The notes beneath the pieces were generated by a model. It saw only the letters and a list, made by a program, of their open reading frames with translations, was not told the origin of the DNA and searched no databases. From the NCBI GenBank assembly GCA_050297015.1, contig JBNKRZ010000024.1, positions 115,440 to 179,439 of the forward strand: DNA of 64,000 nucleotides, in the 5' to 3' direction. This DNA is from JACKJA01 sp050297015. GTDB taxonomy: Bacteria; Pseudomonadota; Alphaproteobacteria; Micavibrionales; Micavibrionaceae. Numbering within the stretch: position 1 is the first letter of the stretch; every line of letters starts with the position of its first letter. Positions 17,717 to 26,585 of the stretch are shown here, one piece after another. Both the position numbers and the translations under genes were made by a program.

Positions 17717-19012
17717 TTATTTATCGACAGTTTCTTTGATGACCTGGCGTTTTTTGATCCCCATCACACTCAAAGCCATACTTTCATAGAAGGGCGATAT
17801 ATTCCCTTTTTTCACCTTGCGCAGGAAATACCATTCAAAGCCAAGTTTCAACCAGTGCACCCATTTAGCCAGCCGCATCCATGCCACATTGCGCGGCGGA
17901 TTTTGCGGCAGGGCAACAAAAGCCGCCCCCGTATTCCCCATATCCGCCAAACAAATAGCATTCCATGTCGCGTGATGAGACGGCCCTTTGCCGCAACAAT
18001 CATCGGCAATATTGTGCGCCGCGGCCTTCACCATTGATTCGATCATATATCCCGTTTTCGGCACACCAACGGGAACGGGCGTGGCTTCCAACGGCGCAAT
18101 CGCAATACACACCCCGACACTATAAATGTTATTATATTTCGGGTTGCGTTGATATTCATCAACGATCACGAACCCCCGCGGATTGACAAGTCCCTCAATA
18201 TCGCGAACGGCTTCCACCCCACGGAAGGCAGGAATCATAACAGAATAGCCAAACGGCAATTCATGCTTTTTCTTCTCATTCCCCTCATCATCACATTCCG
18301 TGATATGCATCACACCATCCTCAACCTTATCAACCTTGGCATTAGTGATGTATTTGATATCGCGCATTCGCAATTCGTGTTGCAGCATTCCTCTGGAATC
18401 GCCAACACCGCCGAGGCCCATATGCCCTACATAAGGTTCGGAAGTTACAAAAGTCATCGGCACTTTGTTGCGTATTTTCCGTTTACGCAATTCATGGTCC
18501 ATAATAAAGGTGTGCTCATAGGCCGGGCCAAAGCATGATGCTCCCTGCACCGCGCCCACAACAATCGGTTGCGGATTGGCGCAAAAGGCCTCCCAGTTAT
18601 CAAGAGCTTCTTTGGCATGATCGACATGACAAATGGATTGCGTATGACCACCGTGCGGCCCCAGCCCTTCGATCTCGTCAAAAGCTAACTCCGGCCCTGT
18701 TGCAATCACAAGATAGTCATACTCAACCGTCTGACCGTCTACGAGATCGATCGCATTTTTATCCGGGTGAACCCTTTTTGCCGCCACGGGAATAAAATCA
18801 ATTTTTTTGCGCTTCAGATATTTTTCAAGTGGCACAATAATTTTTTCAGGCTTCCGCCACCCCACAGCGACCCAAGGATTGGAAGGAACAAAATGAAAAG
18901 TCGGCGAATCAGAAATAAGCGTAATTTTGTGCGTCTTACCACACGCCGCACGCATATCATAAGCCATAGAAACACCACCAATACCGCCGCCCAAAACAAC
19001 TATATGCTTCAT
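17717..19012 (-). CDS. sqr: Sulfide:quinone oxidoreductase
   Basis: A flavoprotein that oxidises sulfide and reduces membrane quinone. The N-terminal Rossmann motif is VVLGGGIGGV. Numbered from the ATG at 19012, C128, C160 (GASCFGPAYE) and C354 (ICLADMG) occupy the three catalytic-cysteine positions of classical SQR. The C-terminus has an amphipathic, aromatic and basic segment (WVHWLKLGFEWYFLRKVKKG) suited to membrane attachment. The start at 19012 has AGGAG 8 nt upstream; the open frame extends further to 19051. The partner DUF2892 gene follows. Confidence 0.93.
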   Translation of the reverse strand: MKHIVVLGGGIGGVSMAYDMRAACGKTHKITLISDSPTFHFVPSNPWVAVGWRKPEKIIVPLEKYLKRKKIDFIPVAAKRVHPDKNAIDLVDGQTVEYDYLVIATGPELAFDEIEGLGPHGGHTQSICHVDHAKEALDNWEAFCANPQPIVVGAVQGASCFGPAYEHTFIMDHELRKRKIRNKVPMTFVTSEPYVGHMGLGGVGDSRGMLQHELRMRDIKYITNAKVDKVEDGVMHITECDDEGNEKKKHELPFGYSVMIPAFRGVEAVRDIEGLVNPRGFVIVDEYQRNPKYNNIYSVGVCIAIAPLEATPVPVGVPKTGYMIESMVKAAAHNIADDCCGKGPSHHATWNAICLADMGNTGAAFVALPQNPPRNVAWMRLAKWVHWLKLGFEWYFLRKVKKGNISPFYESMALSVMGIKKRQVIKETVDK

Positions 19013-19116
19013 CTGTTCATCTCCTAAAAATATAACGCCCGGAAGAGCCAAGAAATTTTTGCACGTCTATGGTGCACCTTTTTAGAACTTTTGGAAAGCG
19101 CTTTGTTATGAGCGGT

Positions 19117-21942
19117 TTAATTAACCGCACTTTGTAACGTCTGGCGCACCTGTTTTAAAGCCCCCAAAATAGAACCATAACGTCCTTGCTTGACCGACTC
19201 CGGTAGTGCTGCAAAACGCCGAGCGTTCTTCACCTCTTCTTTTTCCAGCAAATCCATATCCGCACCATAAACAAACAGCTCGTCAGGAGAAATCGTCACG
19301 TTCTTTGCCACCATTCTCACATTCATCTCCGGGTCTGCCTGAATACGGTAGTCTCCCGGCTTCACTAAATCAAACGTATAAAAACCATCGAACGCCGACA
19401 GCGTATCACTGACAACCTTTTCGTTTTTATCAACCAGTTGTAAACGCAGCCCCGACACAGGATCGCCGTTTTCAAAATAAACGGACCCGTCAATCGCCCC
19501 GGTATGAACCAAAGGCACATTCACATCAAGCGCCACACCGGGGCGCAGCAAAACACGGTAGCCTTCCTCCGTCGATACGAGGAACGGATTATCAAGAGAA
19601 TGTTTATCAACCTCCATACCGGCGTAATCACCAACTTCGTATTGTACAATAGATGTGCGCCCTTTCTCATCGGTTTCGTCACTACGATGTCCGTTCAAAA
19701 TCATGCGCGCTCCCGCCAGGGTTTCATCTTCTTCCTCCTGATAAACGCCATCAACACCCTTATCCCAGAACAAATGACTGCGCACAGCATTTTGCTTTTT
19801 CATGCTATGGCTACGGGCAAGATAGCCGCCATCTTCATCAAACGGCGCCAAAGAGGTCGACGCGCGCAAACCGACATTATAACCACCGCCCTTTTGCCAA
19901 TTCCCTTGTAAGCCCGCAAGAAACGTACCGAAATCATAATCGACATTCGCGCTACTCCGCACCTTACCATCCTGAAGATTTCGTCCTACAGAAACACCGG
20001 AAGTAAGATTTTTTGAATGGCGATAGCGCATATTAGTTGATACGTCCTCCCAAACAAAATCCGGTTTAAGCCGATAATTCAACATACCGCGCACATTCAC
20101 TTTCCGCCCTAAACGAAAGCCTCCGTTCAAACGCCCTTCTACAAGATTTAGCTCATGATCCCGCCAGGAAGCTCTAATGTTATGCCCCACACGCCGCTGG
20201 TCTTTCGATATGTTTTGCGATGAGCTTAAATTTGTCTGCACGCTACCATTTTCACGCTTCAAATGAGACGCCGAAATATTTAAATTGCCACCCCCCAATG
20301 GCGTATTAAGACGCTTACTGGCGCGTACTTTAATATCCCGTGTTTTAGCCGTCGCTCCATAACCCGCCCGATCACTTTCAAACCCACTAAAATGGGCGCC
20401 GCTCAAATTTAAATTCCATCCCATCATCCGCGTTGAAAAGCGACTATCAAGCGCATAACCTCCACCCAAAGCTTTGTAAGCTTCAACCTTACCGGAAAGG
20501 GGGCCGAAAGAAGCATGCCCCCCCGCCGTTACAAATTTTTGCGGCCCTGTCCGAATCATCGCATTCGAAGCCGTCGCAAAAACCGTCATATTCCGATTCA
20601 AACCGTGACGAACGTTGGCACTATACGCCATTCCCTTTGAACGCGCACCGGAACCGCTACTTTTCTGATTATTAAAAGAAATCAACGTATCACTCGTATC
20701 CACAAGACTGGCCTCGTAAACGGTATCCCCCGGCTGAAGGAAAGAGCCATTAATATTGTACTCCTTTACCCGCTCTTCGACCTGCCCTTGCGGTCCGTAT
20801 AAGACAGTTCTGATTTTATTATTACCGGCCATCAACACCACATCATCAAAGCGATACACCCCATCACCCGGGACAACACCGAAATCGACCAGATCATTGT
20901 TGCGGTAAACCTCAACTTCCCATCCGGGAAAGGCCGTACCTTCAACGGTAATTTCATCAAAATTCTGTTTGCGCTTGACCGGCGCCGTCGAAACGCTAAT
21001 CCCGCGCCCGGCATTAGAGCCCCGAATCCACTCAGCCGTACGGGCGCTCACATCACCAACGCTCAAATCCCGCACCCCCAAAGGCATAGAATCATCACCA
21101 AACGCCTTACGATTCAAAGTCATGCGCACCCTATCCGGCGCATTAAAGCTTCCTTCGTTCCGCGCAAAATTCGCACCATAATCCGCTGAAAAACCCAACA
21201 GATCATTTTTACCCGAAACCTGCACAGATGCATCCCACTCTTTTTTTTCACTGTCCCACGTCATGTGGTTATCCAAATCGACAAGCGGCGGGCTAAGCAT
21301 ACGATAAGGATTCTCAACCGAGCGATACCCCGCAAGGTCCTCCTCTTCCCCCATCGCAGCCAAAAGACGCGCACGTTTTTCTTCACGTTCTTTTTTCAGC
21401 TCATAAGGCAATTTCTCAGCAGTCTCAACAACCAGCTTCAATGTTGCAAAATCAACATTCAACTCCAAAGGCCATATTTGGTTCAACATTTCCATACGGA
21501 TATAAATGTCCCCAAAACCAACAGAGGCATTTTTCACAAAATAATCCTGCGCCGTCAGAGGAAAGCGCTCTCCCCGAACAGCATAATAACCGTTTTTAAC
21601 ATCAATCTCGTATGTATTCTCCGGCGATAAAAACCACCCCTCGGCCCGCCCCGTAAATAAATTTACATCAACATCGAAACCCACCATCCGGCCCAAATCA
21701 CCAATCGGAAGAAAATAACCGTCAAACCCTATCTGGTATCCCAGAATCGAACGCGATAAAATTTCATCCCGCCGCCGCACTTCCAAAATAAGTTCAAAAG
21801 CATCCTGCTCTCTCAACTCTCCTTGTCGCGCAGCATAAGCTGAAGAAGAAAAGGAAAGAGATGCAAAAACAAACGCAGCAAAAACAAAAAATGTTGCATG
21901 CAAAAAAACAGAAAAACAGGGACTATGATTACAACTTCTCAT
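19117..21942 (-). CDS. Fimbrial outer-membrane usher protein
   Basis: A large outer-membrane usher of a chaperone-usher pathway. From the ATG at 21942 it has a hydrophobic signal sequence ending SSSAYAA, a long N-terminal region, a long Tyr/Gly/Asn-rich beta-barrel, and a carboxypeptidase-regulatory-like beta domain near the C-terminus (GDPVSGLRLQLVDKNEKVVSDTLSAFDGFYTFDLV, split here by description). About 940 residues. The open frame extends to a TTG at 22053 that lacks a properly spaced Shine-Dalgarno. It follows the chaperone gene. The sequence is divergent from PapC/FimD and may belong to the alternate or CS1-like group. Confidence 0.85.
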   Translation of the reverse strand: MRSCNHSPCFSVFLHATFFVFAAFVFASLSFSSSAYAARQGELREQDAFELILEVRRRDEILSRSILGYQIGFDGYFLPIGDLGRMVGFDVDVNLFTGRAEGWFLSPENTYEIDVKNGYYAVRGERFPLTAQDYFVKNASVGFGDIYIRMEMLNQIWPLELNVDFATLKLVVETAEKLPYELKKEREEKRARLLAAMGEEEDLAGYRSVENPYRMLSPPLVDLDNHMTWDSEKKEWDASVQVSGKNDLLGFSADYGANFARNEGSFNAPDRVRMTLNRKAFGDDSMPLGVRDLSVGDVSARTAEWIRGSNAGRGISVSTAPVKRKQNFDEITVEGTAFPGWEVEVYRNNDLVDFGVVPGDGVYRFDDVVLMAGNNKIRTVLYGPQGQVEERVKEYNINGSFLQPGDTVYEASLVDTSDTLISFNNQKSSGSGARSKGMAYSANVRHGLNRNMTVFATASNAMIRTGPQKFVTAGGHASFGPLSGKVEAYKALGGGYALDSRFSTRMMGWNLNLSGAHFSGFESDRAGYGATAKTRDIKVRASKRLNTPLGGGNLNISASHLKRENGSVQTNLSSSQNISKDQRRVGHNIRASWRDHELNLVEGRLNGGFRLGRKVNVRGMLNYRLKPDFVWEDVSTNMRYRHSKNLTSGVSVGRNLQDGKVRSSANVDYDFGTFLAGLQGNWQKGGGYNVGLRASTSLAPFDEDGGYLARSHSMKKQNAVRSHLFWDKGVDGVYQEEEDETLAGARMILNGHRSDETDEKGRTSIVQYEVGDYAGMEVDKHSLDNPFLVSTEEGYRVLLRPGVALDVNVPLVHTGAIDGSVYFENGDPVSGLRLQLVDKNEKVVSDTLSAFDGFYTFDLVKPGDYRIQADPEMNVRMVAKNVTISPDELFVYGADMDLLEKEEVKNARRFAALPESVKQGRYGSILGALKQVRQTLQSAVN

Positions 21943-22091
21943 CACAAACGAGTCCAGACAGAAAACAGCGCACAATAGCGCACAATAAATCTCTCCACTT
22001 ATATCACAAAGCGGCAAAGCGACAAAGTCATTGTGGATTAATTTACGTTTCAAGCCCCCTAAGCACGCAACATATTACGCGCAGAGATACA

Positions 22092-22991
22092 TCAACGCCC
22101 GGCGATTTCAGCATAAGCCAAAGGCTGTTGCCCGTTATAAGCCGGATCCTTGCTATGAGGGATAAAAGCCAAAGAAATTTTGCTGCATCCGTGTTCAGGA
22201 AACTTCACAGCATGAGCGTATGAACGACGATCAAGCTCTGTGAAAATCTTCACATCCATACTGGCCATAAAATATTGATTTTCCGCACCCGGATTACACG
22301 TCACATTGATCGCTCCAATAGCAGAGCGATTTCCTGCCCGATTAAGAGTAAAAAGGATAGCATCTTTATCTCTCTTTTTACCCCAATGAACATCGGAAAA
22401 TGAAACATCCAGCGTCGTTTCCCCATTAAGAAAAAACACAGGAATCCGGTACCCCGTCAACATTTCCAATTGCGCCTGAGCATGCCCATCTTTCGCATTA
22501 TCCGCTGCAGCCGCTTTGTCCTGTTCATAGACCATCGGGATTTTCTCAGGGTTCAAAAAGACATATGAGCGATATTCCCCCGGCGGCAAATCTTTTGGTT
22601 TACGCGCCATAAAGCGAATGTTTTGCATCTGTTGGCCTTGAATAATCACACGGCGCGGCGAGACATAAAGGTACGGATCCGCCGGCATAAAACCGGACGG
22701 CACTTCCCCCTCTTTCAAAATTTCACGCCCTCCTTCGGCATTCATATAAATCTGTTCCCAGGAAATCCGATAAGCCAAGGGATCATTCGCTGTATTCTTC
22801 ACACTCATCACAGAAGCCGCTTCATTCGACCCCATAAAGACATAAGACCCTAAAAGCAAAAGCGCATGAGCCGGACGCGGCACCATAGCCAAAACAACCC
22901 CAAAAGTTAAAAAACAAAAAATTGCCCCCCTTGATCTTGCTTTCATAGCGCACAAATATCTTTTCATATTTCTCATTTTAATCACTTTCAT
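22092..22991 (-). CDS. Periplasmic pilus chaperone (PapD-like)
   Basis: A 299-residue protein with an N-terminal signal region (hydrophobic stretch around residues 25-43). Two immunoglobulin-like domains follow, with chaperone strings such as YLYVSPRRVIIQGQQMQNIRFMA and PPGEYRSYVFL. Such chaperones fold pilus subunits in the periplasm and hand them to the usher. It sits between the DUF4402 subunit gene and the usher gene, all on the minus strand with 31-38 bp gaps, consistent with one operon. Confidence 0.88.
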   Translation of the reverse strand: MKVIKMRNMKRYLCAMKARSRGAIFCFLTFGVVLAMVPRPAHALLLLGSYVFMGSNEAASVMSVKNTANDPLAYRISWEQIYMNAEGGREILKEGEVPSGFMPADPYLYVSPRRVIIQGQQMQNIRFMARKPKDLPPGEYRSYVFLNPEKIPMVYEQDKAAAADNAKDGHAQAQLEMLTGYRIPVFFLNGETTLDVSFSDVHWGKKRDKDAILFTLNRAGNRSAIGAINVTCNPGAENQYFMASMDVKIFTELDRRSYAHAVKFPEHGCSKISLAFIPHSKDPAYNGQQPLAYAEIAGR

Positions 22992-23022
22992 TCTTCTGTT
23001 TCCTTAGATACTACAGCTTTCT

Positions 23023-23550
23023 CTATGGGGTAAATATGACTTTAACAGTCAACTTACCGCTATAAGCGCCCATGGCCTGATTAGGGTTTGTTCTCATACG
23101 GCCACCAATCCCAAAGACAAGGGGCGTCGCTGAAAGAGAGGCTGAAAGATATGTTTTCTGGTTTCCTCCCGCCGGAGTCGCTATATTCAAATTATCAATT
23201 TTAATATTACTGCCCGGCCCGGTCATAGACACTTTTGCAGCCGTAACTGATATCTTTATACTTCCGGTTGTCACAAAAGAAGCGGCCTTACACAAAGCCG
23301 GTTGCGGTGTACCAAGCAATACAAAACAGCCGGATCCCGTATTCACTGCTCCAGTCGGCGCAATAGTCAAGCGCCCCCCTCCAGCAGGCGCACAATCGGC
23401 TATCTGCCCGAACTTCATTTTTTGATAACAGTTAGCAGAAAACTGCGCCAAAACAGGCTCCGCTCCCAAAGGCAAACAAGCCGCCGCCGCCAAAGTCAGC
23501 GTCACCAACCTTTGCCCGTTTTTATCATAACGCGCGCCAGAACTAGACAA
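23023..23550 (-). CDS. DUF4402-like pilus subunit
   Basis: A 175-residue secreted protein with a signal peptide (hydrophobic TLTLAAAACLPLGAEPVLA) and a DUF4402-type ending, FGIGGRMRTNPNQAMGAYSGKLTVKVIF. It contains three to four cysteines, which could form disulfides. The only plausible start is TTG at 23550: an AAAGG Shine-Dalgarno lies upstream, an in-frame TGA is five codons upstream, and there is no early ATG. It is the first gene of the chaperone-usher set and probably encodes a minor or tip subunit. Confidence 0.8.
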   Translation of the reverse strand: MSSSGARYDKNGQRLVTLTLAAAACLPLGAEPVLAQFSANCYQKMKFGQIADCAPAGGGRLTIAPTGAVNTGSGCFVLLGTPQPALCKAASFVTTGSIKISVTAAKVSMTGPGSNIKIDNLNIATPAGGNQKTYLSASLSATPLVFGIGGRMRTNPNQAMGAYSGKLTVKVIFTP

Positions 23551-23761
23551 TGAGACAACCTTTCAATTCATCGTGTTCATTATGTCACAAAGAAGAACGC
23601 CGTATTTTACAACACAAGCTCATTCTCTCTGCAAGAAGATTCCCCCAATTATTCATTTTGCAGACACATTTTCCAGCTTGCACAATCCCCCACAATATAT
23701 AAAATCAGAGCATTAAATTAGCCGTCTCAAACCCCCTAGATCGAAAAAACGGTACGCCATC

Positions 23762-25048
23762 ATGATAAGAATTGAATCCGACAGCCCAGCCATTGAAAAA
23801 GAAGTCCGCAACCTGGAAACGCTGATCGTCGAAGAGGGGGGCGGTTTTGACCCCCAATTAATCATTAAATGCGAAAGCGAAGATGGTGGCTTAAGCGTCA
23901 TGCGTGACGGATTCCTTAAGGAACCCAAGCCCTTAATAACCGTACCGGATGACCTTTTGCTTCCTGTTGATGTCATGAAATTATGCGTCACAGGTGATGA
24001 CTTCGGGATTAACGCCGATCACACCATGAGCGAAGCACAATACAAAGCGGCCTCCTACATGGTAGAACTTTATAACCTGACCGGAAAAATCCCCTTCCAC
24101 AAGCAAACCTATCCTTGGTACAAATTCCGCGCCGCACCAGATGCAATGGAGCTTATTTTAAAAGAACGCACCATCACAGATCACCAAAAAGAAATAATGG
24201 CCTTCACAAAACAAGAAGCCAATTGCACACCAGAGGCTAAGTTCCTTTGTGATACTTACCTAAAAACACGAGTCATCGGCCATAAGCGTGTAAACGACGA
24301 AACAGGACAAAAAAAACTGACCTCAAAACTTATGCCTGTCATTGATTTTATAAATCATGATTATTACGCCGGACACTTCAATTTCTTCAACGAAGACGAA
24401 AAAGAATTTTTGTGCGTAGGCAATTCTCAGCCTGTATTGGATAGCCGGGAATGCTTTGCTTTCTACAATCAAATGGACGCCGTTGACGCATTCCTTCATT
24501 ATGGTTTCCCCGATGCTCGCAGTCCCATTATTCGCTCTATTGAAATGGAAATTGATATCCCCAAAACAGGAAAGATCATTGTACGCAGCACTATGTGCCC
24601 ATGGCGTAAAGGAAAAGTGGCCAAGCATATAGCCGGGATTCAAACCTATATCCCGCAAACAATGGCCAATGAAGATGGACGTATGGAAGTATCGCACCTC
24701 TTAATCCCTTGCGCAAACGCACCACAAGCTTTGCGCCGGGTTTTACGCCTAATGATTTCCAGCATGATTCCGCATATTTTGACTCCCGATGAGATATGGG
24801 AAGCAACACTGGCGGCGGAAGATCAAATCATAATGAGCAATACCCGCTACTATGAGGAGATGAAAGAACAGGCGCAACAAAAACTTCAAGAAACAGAAAG
24901 CAGCAATCCTGAAGCCGCATCATGCTGGAAAGATGTTTTCAATCTAGCCGATCTGCAACTTACAAAGCTGCATAAATACACCTTTTTTCAAGAAAAAAAA
25001 GCACAGCAAAAAGAAGATAAATCCCCTTCAATCGCGGCAGCTGAATAG
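23762..25048 (+). CDS. SET-domain protein of the RuBisCO-LSMT type (putative protein lysine methyltransferase)
   Basis: A 428-residue soluble protein. The string EPKPLITVPDDLLL near residue 53 matches the start of LSMT-type SET domains. MPVIDFINHD at 191-200 (N198-H199) and CFAFYNQMDAVDAFLHYGFPD at 231-251 match the SET signature NH..., then Y...DxFLxYGF. The C-terminal part (about 270-400) is helical, like the LSMT substrate-binding domain. It would methylate a lysine using S-adenosylmethionine. It lies divergent from the pilus operon and between two DUF4402 genes. No Shine-Dalgarno is evident. The assignment is from motifs only; the target is unknown. Confidence 0.65.
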   Translation: MIRIESDSPAIEKEVRNLETLIVEEGGGFDPQLIIKCESEDGGLSVMRDGFLKEPKPLITVPDDLLLPVDVMKLCVTGDDFGINADHTMSEAQYKAASYMVELYNLTGKIPFHKQTYPWYKFRAAPDAMELILKERTITDHQKEIMAFTKQEANCTPEAKFLCDTYLKTRVIGHKRVNDETGQKKLTSKLMPVIDFINHDYYAGHFNFFNEDEKEFLCVGNSQPVLDSRECFAFYNQMDAVDAFLHYGFPDARSPIIRSIEMEIDIPKTGKIIVRSTMCPWRKGKVAKHIAGIQTYIPQTMANEDGRMEVSHLLIPCANAPQALRRVLRLMISSMIPHILTPDEIWEATLAAEDQIIMSNTRYYEEMKEQAQQKLQETESSNPEAASCWKDVFNLADLQLTKLHKYTFFQEKKAQQKEDKSPSIAAAE

Positions 25049-25484
25049 AAATTTTCACCCTCTACCTGTGAAACCCGCTTTATACTCTCTGACTCTGCGT
25101 TGGGGCGGCGCGGGCGCAAGGTAGGCTGTTCACGTTGCCAGCATACTCATTACGGATGCAGCACGGATGCAGCGAATCAGTCCAAAAATTATGCTTCCCT
25201 CCGCCGCCCTTCCTTAAAATTTTCGGACGCACGGAAATTCTAAGAGAATCTATGGTGCCTATCTGTTAGATCGTCTGCCCCCCTATAATCCGCTGTCGCG
25301 GATTCGAGGGATGACGGGAGTTCAAACGCGGAGAAGCGGAAGGTCGGAGATGAAAGAAACGGAAAAGCGCCCCCCTCCCTAACTCTCCCCCTGATTATTA
25401 AGTGTTGTCCCACGTGCTTTTTTAAAAGCTTTATCCCACGCACTGTCGTGCTTCGGGACGGGGGGAAGGGATTGTTTACGATCA
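25049..25484. other. Intergenic region without a convincing gene
   Basis: No reading frame here has a Shine-Dalgarno or protein-like composition. It contains a short direct repeat (ACGGATGCAGC twice, near 25153-25175), a perfect 7-bp inverted repeat AATCCGC/GCGGATT near 25287-25305, and GC-rich blocks of C and G runs. It may be a relic or a long untranslated region. Confidence 0.4.
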
Positions 25485-25596
25485 TTTTATATGAGCCTGA
25501 CTATAGTTAGGCATTCTCCCCTTATCATTTCGCACACGACCTAAGGGGAGGCTGTATGAAACTCTATGCGCTTTTTCATTTACGTCTCATATAAAA
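25485..25596 (+). ncRNA. Candidate structured RNA or folded palindromic element
   Basis: TTTTATATGAG (25485-25495) pairs perfectly with CTCATATAAAA (25586-25596). Between them lie three smaller hairpins: CCTGAC/GTTAGG (25496-25511, one G-T pair), CTCCCCTTA/TAAGGGGAG (25516-25550) and ATGAAA/TTTCAT (25556-25579). Together they form a cloverleaf-like four-way fold. A strong terminator follows 8 nt later, as expected for a plus-strand small RNA. No convincing promoter is visible, so it could instead be the structured 3' region of a neighbouring transcript or a small palindromic repeat. Confidence 0.35.
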
Positions 25597-25604
25597 CAAA
25601 AAAC

Positions 25605-25634
25605 AAAAAGCCTGCGATAAAGCAGGCTTTTTTT
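25605..25634. terminator. Strong bidirectional intrinsic terminator
   Basis: AAAAAGCCTGC (25605-25615) pairs with GCAGGCTTTTT (25622-25632) around a six-base loop, with T runs on either strand. It terminates the DUF4402 gene at 25662 (minus) and any plus-strand RNA from 25485-25596. Confidence 0.88.
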
Positions 25635-25661
25635 AAAATCCTTTAAATCTGAGGAAACGTC

Positions 25662-26288
25662 TTAGTACGTCGTCAGAACTTTGTAAGTACCACGGTAAAC
25701 ACCCGGCGTTTGTGTCGCATGGAAAGACAAAGTCGCCCCAAGGTTAACAACCTCAAACGTGGCCCCTGTGTTGCTCGCCGTTGTCGAAACATTACCGGTA
25801 CTAAACGTTTTCGCCGCTGCTGGTACACCAGTTGCGAAAGCCGGTATTTTCAACTGCGTAATAGACACTAACGTTTTCGCTGTCGCCGTACCAGCCGTTT
25901 TACCGCCAGCCGTTTGAACCAGCTTAATAGGCCCCGTAGCAAAAGTCGGGATACTGATCTTAAAGGCGGCAGATTTCGGCGCGGTAATTTTAACCGTACC
26001 TTGCTGCGTTGTCGCACCACCAAGCGCGAGAACGTTACTGATCGCGGATTGTGCACCAAGCACCGTCAAGCCCAGCTTACCGGCGCCTTTAACGGCGAAT
26101 TTACCCATTTTAATCAGCTGCCCCGGCGTCAAACCAAGCGGGTTAACCACCGTCGCACTAGCCGTCAACGTCGTTGATGTCGATGCTTGCGCAAAAGCTT
26201 CACCGGTTAAAAGGGGATTGGGAACAAAAGAACTGAGCGCCACCATAACCGCGCCCGTGGTCATTAGTCTTTTTTTGGTATGACTCAT
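25662..26288 (-). CDS. Secreted DUF4402-like subunit (probable major pilin or adhesin)
   Basis: A 208-residue protein with a signal peptide ending GEAFAQA and a composition rich in Ala, Thr, Gly and Val. The body is beta-rich and ends TQTPGVYRGTYKVLTTY, close to the DUF4402 C-terminal pattern. It has no cysteine. A strong AAGGAG Shine-Dalgarno 6 nt from the ATG and a strong terminator downstream suggest high expression, as for a major subunit. It lies 2 kb from the chaperone-usher operon with the SET-domain gene between them. Confidence 0.7.
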   Translation of the reverse strand: MSHTKKRLMTTGAVMVALSSFVPNPLLTGEAFAQASTSTTLTASATVVNPLGLTPGQLIKMGKFAVKGAGKLGLTVLGAQSAISNVLALGGATTQQGTVKITAPKSAAFKISIPTFATGPIKLVQTAGGKTAGTATAKTLVSITQLKIPAFATGVPAAAKTFSTGNVSTTASNTGATFEVVNLGATLSFHATQTPGVYRGTYKVLTTY

Positions 26289-26585
26289 AATACACTCCTT
26301 GCCATAGGTTAATCATTTGCAACCTAGAAAACTCCTGTTTTCCATAGGGTCACGGTCCAAAAATAACAGATACAGGCTACCATAGAAATAACGTCTTGAA
26401 AAGAGCTAAATTCACCGCACAAATTATTATATTGTGCATAAACTGATATCTGTATTTTTATACTATACAGCACAATCTATAAATATTTTATTAATACTTT
26501 ATGGGAAACGGTAAGCGATGTAAACACCCCACCTCACAGAAGTCTATTTATAGAAAATGCCGCGCACAAAAATATAAAGAGGAGG

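Noticed and set aside
19040..19090. TGCAC/GTGCA hairpin with nearby T runs between the usher and SQR genes
   Set aside because: Only a 5-bp stem; too weak to call a terminator.
25240..25485. 81-codon minus-strand frame in the intergenic region
   Set aside because: Low-complexity composition, no Shine-Dalgarno and no family resemblance; it lies over GC-rich repeats.
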